From contig NW_022098069.1 of the NCBI RefSeq assembly GCF_002288925.2, positions 76,476,828 to 76,540,827 on the forward strand: a DNA stretch of 64,000 nt, given 5' to 3'. The notes under the pieces are model-generated. The model was not told the DNA's origin, made no database searches, and worked only from the letters and a program-made list of their open reading frames with translations. The position numbers and the translations under genes are program-made. Position 1 is the stretch's first letter. Each line of letters starts with the position of its first letter. Origin of the DNA: Delphinapterus leucas (Eukaryota > Chordata > Mammalia > Artiodactyla > Monodontidae). Of this stretch, positions 34,848 to 46,815 are shown in pieces.

Positions 34848-35214
34848 TGTGTTAGTTAGTGAGTTGCATTAACAAAGTGCCATAGACCAGGTGGGTGGCT
34901 TGTAATGAAGAGAAATTTATTTCTCACAGTTCTGGAGGCTGAGAAGTCAAATATCAAGGCCATGGCCTATTCAGTGTTTGGTGAGAGCTTGTTTCCTGAT
35001 TCATAGACAACGATTTTATTTGTGTCCTCACATGGCAGAAGGGGTGAGGAAGCTCTTTGGGGTCTCTTTTATTAGGGCATTAATCCCATTTATAACTGCA
35101 CCACGCTTATGACTTAATCACCTCCCCAAGTCCCCACCTCCAAATAGCTTCACATTGGGGATTTGTTGCAACATATGAATGGTGGTGGGAGGGTGCTAAA
35201 AATGCAGTCTATAT
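34848..35214 (-). mobile_element. MLT1-type LTR (ERVL-MaLR), antisense
   Basis: Starts 'tgtgttagttagtgagttgc', then 'aaagtgccatagaccaggtg', 'tttatttctcacagttctgg', 'gtcctcacatggcagaag', 'tcttttattagggcattaat' and 'ccccacctccaaatagcttc', in the order of the complement of an MLT1A/B-like LTR. The right end is approximate. Solo, no internal part. Confidence 0.82.
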
Positions 35215-35379
35215 CAATTCTTTAATATTGCCATTAATTATATTAATTTTCACATATCCTCTTGTTCTGATTTTTTGTTGTGTTGAACAGATCAATCCAT
35301 TTGTTTCATTTTATTTGGTCTGCTCTTCCCTAGCTCTTTCCTAGCAGAAGCATGTGTTAGCAATGCATCAGTCCCAATT

Positions 35380-36030
35380 CTTCATAGTCTACCAGTTAAG
35401 CCTGCTTTAACTTGAGAACTGCAAGGAATCTTTGGCATATAGGACCCTGTCCGAACCCCTGCACTACGAGACTTGACCAAACTCTAGCATAGCTTCTAAC
35501 AGCTTGAGACCCTGTCACCAGGAGGAACCCAGCTCCCTTTAAAATGCCTGCTCGAGAAAGCACGAGGCTGCCCAAAGAATCTGACATTTGTTCCAGCCAA
35601 CATCTCCCTTTCCTAGAGCGTTTATTTAAAAAAAGCTTACAGTTTTTAAAATTCTACCACTGTTTCTTTGAGAAATATATGTATGTATCTCCTACCACAC
35701 AGGATTGTCTTTCTCAAGGACCTGAGAGCCATTCCTTTGAAATATCTATCAGGGGGGATAAGGTCTCCGTCTCTCAGACTCTCTGGCAGGATAAACTCCT
35801 AACTTCATAACTGCCAGCAACAGATACAGCTGGGCTAAGTGCATGTATTCTGGCCAACCCTGACTGATCATACTGAGACCTGCCTTGCTACCTCCTCACT
35901 CCCTTTCTCTCCTGTAAAGCACCAATCACCTCTGCACAAATTGGAGTGAAGCTCAACTCTTTCCCCTACTATCATTAGTTGCAGAATAGAATCTACTGTT
36001 ACCACTTTAACTAATGTCTAGCTTTATCTA
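35380..36030 (+). mobile_element. LTR-like sequence, unassigned
   Basis: A moderately GC-rich segment with LTR-like layout: pyrimidine-rich 'ctccctttctctcctgtaaa', 'attggagtgaagctcaac' and near the end 'gttgcagaatagaatctac', which could be a decayed polyadenylation region. No convincing terminal dinucleotides or target duplication. It could equally be single-copy DNA. The frames here (35396-35587 minus, 35544-35810 plus) have no known motif. Confidence 0.38.
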
Positions 36031-39000
36031 TTTTTGACCAAATGGAGTTAAATTGATGATGTTTCATAATAAGTTAAACGTACAAACAATTCTTCAAAAT
36101 GGACAAATGAGATATCATCTTCAAAATTACTTCCATTTCTAACCTTAAATTATATTTATAATGAGTACTTTACTCAAATTAATGAACAAAATAAAATCAA
36201 GCTTTCATTAAAGTTGATAACCTTCACAATCCACTTTAATAGTTATTGAACTTTCAAAAACTTTGAGTTAACCTGTACAATACGTTCTTTCTGATTGTAA
36301 GCATTTAAGAATATCTGTTAACTCTACACCATTTTTTATTTTATTTTATTGAATCTAGTGAAGGCAAACATAACTTCACTAGATACAGAGGAGGAAAATA
36401 ATAAATGAAGCACTTCTGACCATTATGAAAAGCAATGCATTGCATATTATTTAAGAAACACATTTTAAGAATATTACTGTTCTTAGAAATTGAATCAGGT
36501 ACATGAATTACTTGTTTCACATTATTCAGGAAATAGTAATTAAAAATAGGAATAAAATAAAGGCAGTTGTTTTTCCAAATTCTGATGAACAAAGATTCTT
36601 TAGGAATTTTTAGATCTATTAAAAATTATCCCAAGGTTGCAAACCAATCAGAGGTAAATAACTAGACTCTTCCTTTGTGATAGTTTTACATTTAATTCTA
36701 GATCTTAACCATGTCTTATATTTACTATTTTTAAAATATTTTCTACTTTTGCATATATTTCATTTAAAAATGAGTTTACTCGGGTTAGTTTGTAGTTTTA
36801 GAGTCTCTGCAGTAAATGGTAATCTAGATTTACTTTTTTATCTCAAGTGACAACATCTTCTACGTTTATGAGTTAAAATATAGGGAGATGGACAGACAGA
36901 TAGATAATGGATAGCAAGCAATTATTATAAGAGAAAAATAATCTGACGGTACGATTAAAATAAAACATTTCTGCAAGATAGAAATTATAATTGCTTTGCT
37001 GAACTTAAGCTGCACTTTATATCCTGAATAAATTAGGCCATTATTATTCTATGTTCAAATTCCTAAGGGTACCTTGCCTTTGGTTTGTATCTATTTAATT
37101 CAGATCAGTTAGTGAACACCTTTGGTTAATGTCATGATATTTCCATTATAGAATTCAAACTCTGCTGAAAGAAGTGTGTCAAGTTGCTACCCTTCGGTGA
37201 AGGTGCATTCCATTAAGGACTCTTTGATTTTGGAGATCCTTTAGAACATGTTTCAAGAGAAGAAATTATTAAGAAACACTATACAAAGGTACAATTGATT
37301 CATAGAATCTCTTTCTTGCTAACATGTGCTATTTTTGTACATTTATCTTTTCTAATAAAGTCTTTCATAATTTTTCTTTTTCTTCATTTCAATTGTCCTG
37401 TTCCAGTCCATTTTCTTGCACTCCCCTATCCAATATATTTACCTGTCACATTTTTATTATTTTCCAATGAATCCTATGAAGAAGAGCTATTTCAGTTGAG
37501 TAGAGCTCACAGTTTTCATTATAGCCAATCAATTGTGTGAGTAGTGGTAATGAATAATCAGAATATGTGAAAAATTATCAAAATAGAAAAGAGTAATAAA
37601 TATAAATGAGACAGGACTAATCATTCCCTGAATGTTGCCAGCATAATATTGCTCTTGATTTCATATGAAATGAAAATTACAAAACATTTATCGATTTGTT
37701 TTATCCTGAATACAAATGTCAGATCATATAGGATGTTCCTGTGGATACAGAAAATAGAAAATACTAGGTAAAGATGGTCCATATAGAGTTTAAGTCATAA
37801 ATTTAAAGTGTTTGTAGTCATAAGTAATTTTGGCCACAGACGTTTCAGAAATCACATTTAGAAGCTTGCAAACACTTGACATGCTTGAGAGCTTATTTTT
37901 TCCTAGTTTACTAAACTCATAGGCAAGAATACCACTGAGAACAAAAGTATTATTATTCATTAGTTCATTCTGTTGACCTTGAGATGTCGGCACCATGTGT
38001 ACAGCTAGCAATATTGTAGGTAAATAAAAAAAAAAAGAGGAACTCAGCAAAATGCATAAGTAGGAAGAAATGTTAAGAAAAATGTTCTTTTCTTAAGGCT
38101 TGAGGTAAAAGATTAGATTATAGTTTGCAGAAACAAGGGCACATAGGAATTGCACACAATGATCATGATTTATGGAAGTATTTTGGAAGGTAGAAAATCA
38201 ATATATATTCTAAAAGGTTTGTTTTGTTCAGATTAATCTGAACTGCTCCCTCTCCATTCACATCACACTGGCTTAAATGTGATAGTGATTTAAAATATAC
38301 ACACATATACACACGTTTAATGTCGGAATACTTTATTCTAATTAAAATAAAGATTTATGCATGCATTTAGCTTCAAGGCTTAAATATAAAAATAATTTCT
38401 AGAATACTTCATTTAGAGTTCTGAAATTTGAATACCTTAATAGTGTTTGGTTCTGGAAATTTTAAGAATTAAAACTGATGAATCAATGGTCTAAGTTTAA
38501 AATGCTCTGGATTGTTAGGCAGAATATAATCTCAGTTCTAACCTCCTGTTGTTTCCTTTTCTCCCAGATTGTATGAAATCATTAACTGAATAATGATTTT
38601 TAAAAAGTACTGGTTTATGAGGTCATAGGAGCAAAGACATGATAACATGAATCATTTCATGAATTTTGTAAGACAAAGTCTGAGTATATTTCATGGCAGA
38701 GTGTAGCTTACATAATGTCATATGCTATATATCAGTATTTTATGCTCTTCAAAAATATTTAAATGGCTTAATTGCCTTTCTGTTAGTAAGGCATTTGCCC
38801 TGGAAATGTTTTGAATTCATTGTTTTTGTGTGTTTCATTCTCCATGGATCCATACCCAAACATTTAAATAACTCGCATCACTTGCAGTTGACCATTCAGA
38901 AGTCTCTATCTCCTAACAAAAAACATTAACTCAAATTTATATAGCTATTTCTTTACGCATTTCCAAATGGCAGTTGTCTCTTTAACAAAGATGAATTCTT

Positions 39001-39360
39001 AACATAGTAGCAACTATACAATTTAGTTGGTTGGATGACAACACTGGTTATCCACAATCAGGCACCTTTCCTAAATAGAATAGGAATTTTTAAAAAGTCA
39101 CCAGAAAAGAGAAGGTTAAAAATAGAAGATTGAGATTGAAATATCAGCATGGGCATCACTTAAATTCATTCTCTACTGCAGACTCCATCAATGACAATAC
39201 ATATGGGATACACCATAGGTACAGACTAAAATCTTGCAAATCAGTAAATAACACTTTTTCATCTTGATTTGTGATTTGTGATTTCACCTTGATTTCATCT
39301 TGATTTGTAATATCTTTCCTGACTAGAAAATTCCTTGGTGGCTGCCTTTCTTCCTCTCCC
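36031..39360. other. AT-rich stretch, no gene seen
   Basis: No gene or named repeat. Short gaca/gata units lie near 36890-36910. All frames are below 90 codons, without motifs. Confidence 0.5.
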
Positions 39361-39364
39361 CCAT

Positions 39365-39520
39365 CCCATCTTCTTTTGCGTGTTGTTGCACAAGAAGTAT
39401 AATGTCAAACTAATTCTCTTGCTTTTGACGTTAACTTTTGTTTTATCTGTCTGGAAGTTTTTATGGTTTTTCACTTCCATTTTAGAGTTCAACATTTTTA
39501 CCAGTATTTCTGCTCAACCC
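39365..39520 (-). mobile_element. Paralogue of the L1-related segment at 41640
   Basis: 'gttgttgcacaagaagtata', 'atgtcaaactaattctct', 'tttagagttcaacattttta' and 'tatttctgctcaaccctgc' align in order with 41643-41785 ('ctgttgcatgagaggtata', 'tatttctgctcaacctgg'). Since the 41.6-kb copy continues into an L1 ORF1 antisense region, this copy is probably also an L1 fragment. The strand is inferred from that pairing. Confidence 0.5.
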
Positions 39521-39892
39521 TGCTAAAACTGAATTAGCCTTTTAAATCTTTTGACTCAAAATCTTTTTAAGTTGAATAAAATTGCTTCTACTATTTCTGA
39601 AAAGTTCCCTGTTTTCCATCATATCTTTTTATACTTCTAAATGTCCATCCCTTGTATTTTTTTGCATAGGTTTTTCGCATTGCTTTAATTTCCTTATCCT
39701 TTTTGTCATTACTTTTATTTCTTTATATTTTGTATTATTATTGCACTTGATCTTTCTGAATACTAACGTGGATCATAATAGTAACATCTACTGGCATAAT
39801 TGCACGTGGACACATTACATTGTAAAAATATGTTTTTATTCCACAAATATTGGTTCTAATGTAGTAATGGAAATGCTCAATTTTCTTCCCCC

Positions 39893-39944
39893 TTTTTCTC
39901 TTCCTCTTCTTTCTCTTTTTCCTCCTTCTATTATTCAGTTTGTT
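39893..39944. repeat. Polypyrimidine tract
   Basis: About 50 bases almost entirely of C and T (purine-rich on the other strand, giving a Lys/Arg/Glu frame). Low-complexity sequence of this kind can form triplex DNA. Confidence 0.8.
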
Positions 39945-40769
39945 ACCCATCTCTTCCAAAGCTTATTCTACTAGCAACAACTTTTCTACTGTTTTGTTTA
40001 ATTTTCCTCTGTGAGCCTGATAGGTCACCTTATGTTTAATGCTATTTTCTTTTCAGATATTCATGACACAATTTATGCTTGCTGCCAGATACAGCTCCAA
40101 GCCAGCAATGGCCAGTTTGAGTATTCTTTAGAACCAGTTTCACTGCTATCCACTTTTTCAACTGCCAAGATTAGAGCTCTGTTCCATCTGACTCTGTTGG
40201 GTCCCCCGAAACCCAAAGTCAAGCTTACATTCACTAGGTGTATCCTGCCTAGAAACAACTGCTGGTGATGGAATGCAGAGGTGAGAACAAGAAGCATTTG
40301 TTCAAAATAGATGAAAGCAGCTTTCTGACAGTATAATTTTAGAATTATGCTGTGCCTTATATATGCAAGCACTTTAATAGTATAAATAATATCAATTGTA
40401 GGAATACTTATTAAGCTCTTAGTATATGTTAGTCACAGAGAACATGTTAGTCTTAAGGCTTTGGTTGTTAGAAACAAGGAGCAAATGCAAGTAGTGCTTT
40501 ATGCATACTTCTCATACCTGCACACAAAGTATTAAAAAGATATTTTTTTAAAGGCAGTGATTTTAAAATATTTAAAATATTACTGATTTTTTAATAGAGG
40601 TTAAACATTTTTTCTTGTGTGTGTGGAAGTAAAAAGTACAATAATTATTGGTATAGTCCTGTGCCTGTTTTGATTCATGCTAAGGTGCCAGCACTTTTAC
40701 TCTTCATAGCTTTGTACCACCAGTTAAAAAACCAATATAGTAAAAAAGGTGAAACGTGCCTTGGTAGTG

Positions 40770-40870
40770 TTATAAAAATAGTTTTGACTTGGTGAAATCC
40801 CAACACTGGCCCCTATAAAAGAAGGAGCTTTAAGGATCCAAGGACCACACTTTAGGAATCAATGCCCTCA
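40770..40870. mobile_element. Possible hAT-type DNA transposon end
   Basis: 'aggaccacactttaggaatc' resembles the inward terminal segment of hAT nonautonomous elements that end in a 'gaaccactg'-like inverted repeat. Only one end is visible and the family cannot be named. Confidence 0.35.
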
Positions 40871-41639
40871 GAAATCTTAGGTATCAACAGGTAATGGCAC
40901 CAGGTTAAGGGGAGAGGCGGTTTGTCCAAAGAAAGGAAAACCAAACCAAACAAAAAACAACCAAAAAAAAGGAAGCTGAAAGCTGCTAACACATTTCTCT
41001 GATTCTCAATTTTGTTCTGAATTAGCAGTGGCCATCTAATTAATGCTGCATAATTTATAACACATCGTGAATACGAATACTTATCACAGCCATGCTCTAG
41101 TCATTAACTGTACTTTAGTAGATTCATTTCTAAAATACATAATTCCTAGAGTTTAACTTTTATTTAAATATATAATTTTCTTTGATTTTACTGGTGTCCT
41201 TAAAGACAACTATTTTCACAAATCATTTATGCTGTACAAATAACAACAAAGAAGAGTTAATCCATAAGAGCTTACTTTCCAAACCACAAAATAAAGCAAA
41301 TACAGTATATACTATGTTAGCTTTACACTCCCGACCCGGGGAGGACCTCTAAATATATCTTTTCATTTACATTGTTTTTCAAAATAGTTTCATTATACTT
41401 CAGCTTATCAGCAGAAAAAGAAAATTTCCATCATACATTGTAGAGCTTGTGGTGCTCTCAATTTTCTTCACCATGTTAGTGACACACCCAGAAAGGAAGG
41501 GTTTATATATGCAGACCACCTCTGATATAGTACAAATGATAATTTCTCAATGTCCAAAATCCACTTCTCTGAACTAGTATCTGTGCTCTATTGTCTTCTA
41601 TTTCAGTATTCATTAAATGTTATTCCATTGTCCTCTAAC

Positions 41640-42380
41640 GTGCTGTTGCATGAGAGGTATAATGTTAAACAAATTCTTTTTCTTTTGGTGTTAATCTTTG
41701 TTTTTCCTATCTAAAATTTTTTGTTTTTTTTTGTTTCAACTTTAGAATTTAATATTTTTTTACGAATATTTCTGCTCAACCTGGATAAACCAAACTAGCT
41801 AATTTGTTAATTTTTTAATGGTGTTAAATCTTTCTTCTGCTTACTCAAATCCACTTTTGAAACCCTCTACTGAAATTTTCATTTTAGTTATTTTAGTTAC
41901 TTTTCAGCTCCAAATTTTTTCTTTTAGATTCTCTACCTTTTTATTGATATTATCACTTTGTTCATATATTGTTTTCTTGACTTCAGCGATGTCTTCCTCT
42001 AGTTCTTTGAGCATCTTTAGGATCGTTGTTTCAAGTCTTTGGTAGATCCGGCATGTCTTTCTTAGAGAAAGTTTCTGTTGTTTTATTTTTCGTCTTTGAA
42101 CTGGACATACTTTTCTGTTTCTTTGCACGCTGCTCCAGGAAAACTTGCTCTGCCGCTTGCATGGGGGTGAGGCATTGGGCATGGGTAGCCATTGCTGAAC
42201 TAAGAGCTAAAGTTGACCAAAATTAACCGCAGTTCACCAACTAAGCCTTCTTGTGGAAGTTACAAGCCTTCAAAAGACTACAGAGTTCTAAAACAGTTAC
42301 ATCGGACAGATTCTGCCAGTGTAATTGAGTGGGCCGATGGATTTCTGGTGCTTCCTACTCTGTCAGCTTCCTAGAATCCA
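41640..42380 (-). mobile_element. Ancient L1 5' region (5' UTR and ORF1), antisense
   Basis: On the minus strand the frame 42182 to 41904 is a heptad-rich coiled coil with KMLKELEEDIAEVKKTIYEQ followed by NINKKVENLK, typical of the N-terminal coiled coil of L1 ORF1 protein, an RNA-binding trimer in intact elements. The sequence before it (about 42190-42380, minus sense) resembles an L1M-type 5' UTR. The ORF1 frame runs only about 90 codons, with no RNA-binding domain preserved. Confidence 0.72.
41904..42182 (-). pseudogene. L1 ORF1 coiled-coil remnant
   Basis: A 92-codon frame. Residues from about 55 on show a regular hydrophobic heptad pattern (ILKMLKELEEDIAEVKK, then NINKKVENLKEKI) as in the coiled coil of L1 ORF1p. 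The N-terminal half is basic and Gln/Lys-rich. Downstream it is interrupted. Ancient and not expected to be translated. Confidence 0.7.
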
Positions 42381-42399
42381 CTGACAATTAGTTGTCCTT

Positions 42400-44575
42400 T
42401 TAAAAAATAAAATTATATCAAAAACCTTCACACAAAGAAAACTGCAGGCCTGGATGGTTTCACTGGTAAATTCTACCAAACATCTAAAGAATTAATAATA
42501 TAAATAATACACAAAATCTTTGTAACAACAGAAAAGGAAACACTTTCCAATTAATTCTAGTGGGCAGCCATAACCCTGATAGCAAGAGCAGATTAGGATA
42601 TTACAAGAAAAGAAAATCATAGACCATCATCCTTCAGGAATTTGTATGCAAAAATAAACAAACAAAATCACCCCCAAACATTAACATACTATTGGTAATT
42701 AAATACAGAAATATATAAAGTAATATATTATAATCAAGATGAGTGATTCTTAGAAATAATGAGTGGGTTAACATTTGAAATCAGACAATGCAATTCACCA
42801 TATTAATAGACTTAAAAACAACAGCTGCAGAAAAAGCACTGACATAATATAGCAGCTATTCATTATGAAACCTCACAGCAAACAGAAATAGAAGCAAGCA
42901 TATCCAATCTGATGAAAAAGATCCATGGAAAACCGAAACTAATATCATATTTATTGGCAAAATACTAATGCTTTTTCTGTAAGATTAGGAATAAGTTGAA
43001 GATTCCTCTTCTCATTACTTTTATTTAATAGGTATTGCATGTCTTAGCCATGATAAAGGAAAGAACGATCCAAATATTTAATGATTTAGAAGGATGAAAG
43101 CAACTCTATTACAGATGGTGCAGTTTTGCATAGAGAAAATCCTGAGTCTAACCCAAACTATTAGAACTAATAATAAATTAACAATGTCACTGCATATAAA
43201 GGAATTATACAAAAATAAAATAAAGTTCTATATGCTAACCAAAACAAAGATTAAAAAATAAGACTGATTCAAATTACAAAAGCATTCAATACTATAAAAT
43301 GCTTCAGAAGCTTAATAGTATATGTCTAAGGTCTCTAAACTATTGAAATTAAAGAACTAAAAAAATGAAAAGCTATTCAATATATATTGGAATATTCAAT
43401 ATGGTTAACATGCTAACCATACAATCATAAGTTCCCCAAACAATCCATAAGTTCAACTCATTTTTTATAAAAACTGACAGATTCTAAAATATGTATGAAT
43501 ATGCAAAAGATCCAAAATAGCCAAAATAATGTTGAAATAAACAAAATGAAAGAAATCAGACTTTTCAATTTCAAAGTGTATATACAGCTGGATTAATCAA
43601 TAGACAAAATTGAAAAACTAAAATCCATTAAGATTAAAATATCTGCTTATTCAAAAGATACTATCAAAGAAATAAATACGCAAGTCAGACTAGGAGAGAG
43701 GATTTTTGCCAAATATGTACTGGATAAAGGACTTATATCCAGAACATACAAATAATTTCTACAGAAAACAGAATGACCAAATTACTTGAGTTCCCTCTCT
43801 CTATCTGACACATACACAAACACACAGAAACACATACATGCAAGGGCACACACACTCCCCTACACATAGAAAAATTTCCAGGAACATGAATAACTGCTAA
43901 ATATTATTTTCCAATAAAATGCAAATCAAGCCATAGTAAGATTACTTTACATACCATTAAGAATGACTAATATGAAAAGGTGACTACACTACCTATTGAT
44001 GAGAAGATGAAGAAACTGGAATATCGTTGGTATTTTTGTCCATGAGTAAACACATAGCTACAATGAGACATAGCAAATGCTATGTCCTGGGTATTTATTC
44101 AAGAAAAATGAAAACGTATCTCCACAAAAGTCTTGCACAAGAATCTTCATAGCAGATTTGTTCAAAATAGCAAGAAACTAGAAACTTATAAAACATCCAT
44201 CAAGAAGAACAGAATAAAGTGTGATAGTCATACAATAGAATATTACTCAGTATTTAAAATGATGAACTAGTAATACTCACGTGGACATGCATGAACCTCA
44301 AAAGCATTACACTGAGAAAATGAGTGGATAAAATCAGACATAAACTGTATATAATGTATAATTACATTTATATGAAAGTTTAGAAGAGGAAGAACTCATT
44401 TATAATAAAAATCAGTGCAGTGATTGATTAGGTATTGGGGAAAGGGTGTTTTACTGGAAAGGAGCATGAGGGGACTTCTGGTATAAATATACCATTTCTT
44501 GATAGAGGTATTGATTACATGGATGTTATACATTCTCCAAAATTTAAATTATATCTCATAAATAATAAAGAGGAA
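42400..44575 (+). mobile_element. Ancient L1 ORF2 distal half and 3' UTR
   Basis: About 2.2 kb with ordered L1 ORF2 blocks at the nucleotide level: 'gatggtttcactggtaaatt' with 'ctaccaaacat', 'ctgatagcaagagcag', 'cagacaatgcaattcacc', 'atcttcatagcagatttg' and 'catacaatagaatattactc', then a 3' UTR. No continuous frame remains. It directly abuts the antisense L1 5' region at 41640-42380, with the L1 5' end at the junction, as expected if both derive from one twin-primed insertion. Confidence 0.78.
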
Positions 44576-45300
44576 ATAGTATCAATCTCTTCATTTATCC
44601 ATCCATTTATTTATCTTTTTATCTATCAAACAGTGTTAAAAAAAGGACCTTACTTAGGTCTGAAATGTTAGAGACCATACTCAATATATTACACATTGAT
44701 TAAATTAAATCAGTGCCTAATGTACATCGAATCAGAAATCGATCTTTCAAATTTAATTTGGAAATTGTAAACAGATTTTCCTTTTCTTCAGTGTTTCTTA
44801 TTATACTGAGATCTTACCTCCCATTTCTCAGGGAAAGCTGCTTAGGACAAATAAGCTAATTGCATCATTTAAAATGTGTTTTGTTTTTTTTATAAACCTT
44901 AGCAAAAGTGAACTTCTTAGAGTAAAAAAATTTAAGATTAATCAAGGTTAAATGTTATGCATTTGAGAGAGAAAAGTCATTGTTTTACTAAAGTAGATGA
45001 GGTTCCCAATTAAAAAGAAAAAAAAAAAAGAACAAAAAGTCCAGGCAAAAAAAGCACGAGACTTAATCATAAACAACAAACTTGAGACAATTATCCATGA
45101 ACCGGTCCTCAAGCTAAAAGAAATAATTCAGCAAATTTGCAGGAGCAAGAGATTTGGGGTTGACATAACTTGATTCCTGAGTCAAATTCTCTTCTAGCTC
45201 AAAGTCTAGGGCAGAAGAAAAGGTTCAAGCAGTAGATTCTACTACAGAGTTAATCTGAGAGCTATAAGAAAAATTTTGTTATTCCTTGAGTGTTTCATAA
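44576..45300. other. AT-rich stretch, no gene seen
   Basis: Contains degenerate attt/atcc/atct units at about 44585-44630 and an A-rich run near 45013-45030. No gene recognised. Confidence 0.5.
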
Positions 45301-45301
45301 G

Positions 45302-45428
45302 TGGGTGTTAATGACATTTTGTGGAGGACTATTTTTAGTTTCAGGGGTCCATCTTTAACATTCACCCCAGTCATTGTGACAAACAGAAAGCATTCCCCAC
45401 ACATTTCCAAATGCTCCCCTGGTAACAT
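45302..45428 (-). mobile_element. MER5-like hAT-Charlie DNA transposon fragment
   Basis: 'ggtgttaatgacattttgtg', 'cattcaccccagtcattg', 'tgacaaacagaaagcattcc' and 'acatttccaaatgctcccct' follow in the order of the complement of MER5A-type elements. The terminal inverted repeats are lost. Nonautonomous and ancient. Confidence 0.62.
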
Positions 45429-46611
45429 ATGCTGCCTCCTCTCTTTTTTTCCTCCCCACCACCTTGGAAGCTACTAACCTAGAACTTTTAGGAGATCACA
45501 TTACTTTCAGGGAAACTCTACATTGGGTCTGTGACCAGTGTGATAGCGAAAGCCTTAAGGGAGCTGTGTTGGAAAAGAGGCTATGAATGGACTTAGAGAA
45601 CACTGAAATACACAATGTGGTGAGAAGAAGCATTCAAACATTAACCAGCCTACTAAGAGTGCAAAAGATAGGCTGAGTGCAGTCTACTGTACCTAAAAGA
45701 GCCTTGAGAAAAGTAGGAAATCAAAGAACTTTTGAAACTGGTGGTCAAAGGCCATGTTGTAATGAAGGGCTTCAACAGTACAGGCACATAGACAATGGCT
45801 AGAAACATACTAAGTGATTTGAGAGCTCTATGGATATCAGGATGGACAAAGAATGTTTATGAATTAAGAAGCCCACAAGCTCTGAGCAAGGATGATTTAT
45901 AATTCCAAACTTGATCACTAGACCTGAATTCAGATCACTTCCAGAGTTCTCAGAGGAGGACAGAAGAGATTCATGAAATTATTTTAGAATGGTTAAAAAT
46001 ATCAGAATTTTAAAGGAGAGATTTTTTTTGTTTTACCCTTACTTAGCAATACTGAGCTCATTCCAACAAGAAGAAATAAGTTTCAGCTAAATTGAGCTCA
46101 GTCATAAATAAGTTACTTTGGGGCACTGAAATCTTGCTTCAGTTGAGTTAAGGGTATATAGTAAGGATTTTTAAGAATACTCGCATAGTGTATATCTTTA
46201 TCTGTAGATGAGTAAACACCCCAGATATAAGCTGAAAAATAAAAGATATCTTGTAAGAGCATTAAGTAATGCTGTGCAGAAAAGATGCATACTCTCAGAG
46301 TTATTATCAATTTTACAGTATTGTATAAGTTTCAAAGTATATTCAAAAATTTGTCAAATTCTTAGGCAGAAAGAAAAGGGTGAGTAGCAAGAGAAAACTA
46401 AGAAGCATAGAAATATATATTTAAGGGTCAAATATTGGACTCTGTATTTTTGAAATAACAAAATCTCTTCTCAGAGTTTTGGTAATAAAATTGGAGCCTG
46501 AAGCAGTGGCCTGGGGCATCAGGTAGAGTAGCCTGGGCTACAAAGAGATCATTTTATCTTATATCTATAAAGGACAGCTGTCTATGAAAGCCAGACGGAA
46601 AGGATGGTAAT
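45429..46611. other. Unassigned stretch, no gene seen
   Basis: Mixed composition without recognisable gene or repeat. Only short chance frames. Confidence 0.45.
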
Positions 46612-46815
46612 CTTAACCATTAACATTTAAGGAGTACTTGTTCGGCTCTCTTCTAAGAACTTTATGGGAATTAAATCATTTTCTCCTCAGAGGACTCCTC
46701 AATAGTAGATAATAAAGTTAAATTACTTTATGGTTAGTAGCTGAGATAAAGAGAAGCTGAGAAACTTGCCCAAGTAATACAGCTAGTAAATGGTATACAG
46801 CCGGGGGATCTGCCT
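46612..46815 (-). mobile_element. MIR SINE
   Basis: 'attaacatttaaggagtact', 'ttctaagaactttatggg' and 'attaaatcattttctcctca', then 'gagaagctgagaaacttgcc' and 'caagtaatacagctagtaaa', cover most of the MIR consensus in complement orientation. It is one of the better preserved MIRs here. Confidence 0.82.

Larger units (their letters stand above)
39521..41635. other. AT-rich stretch, no gene seen
   Basis: No gene recognised. A polypyrimidine tract lies at about 39893-39944. The 85-99 codon frames near 40011-40372 on both strands overlap each other and have no known motif. Confidence 0.45.

Noticed and set aside
39738..39959. Lys/Arg-rich minus-strand frame resembling a nuclear localisation signal
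   Set aside because: Reading of a polypyrimidine tract on the opposite strand. Low complexity.
41325..41345. CpG-containing cccgacccgggg patch as a CpG island or promoter
   Set aside because: Only about 20 bases long and isolated in AT-rich sequence.
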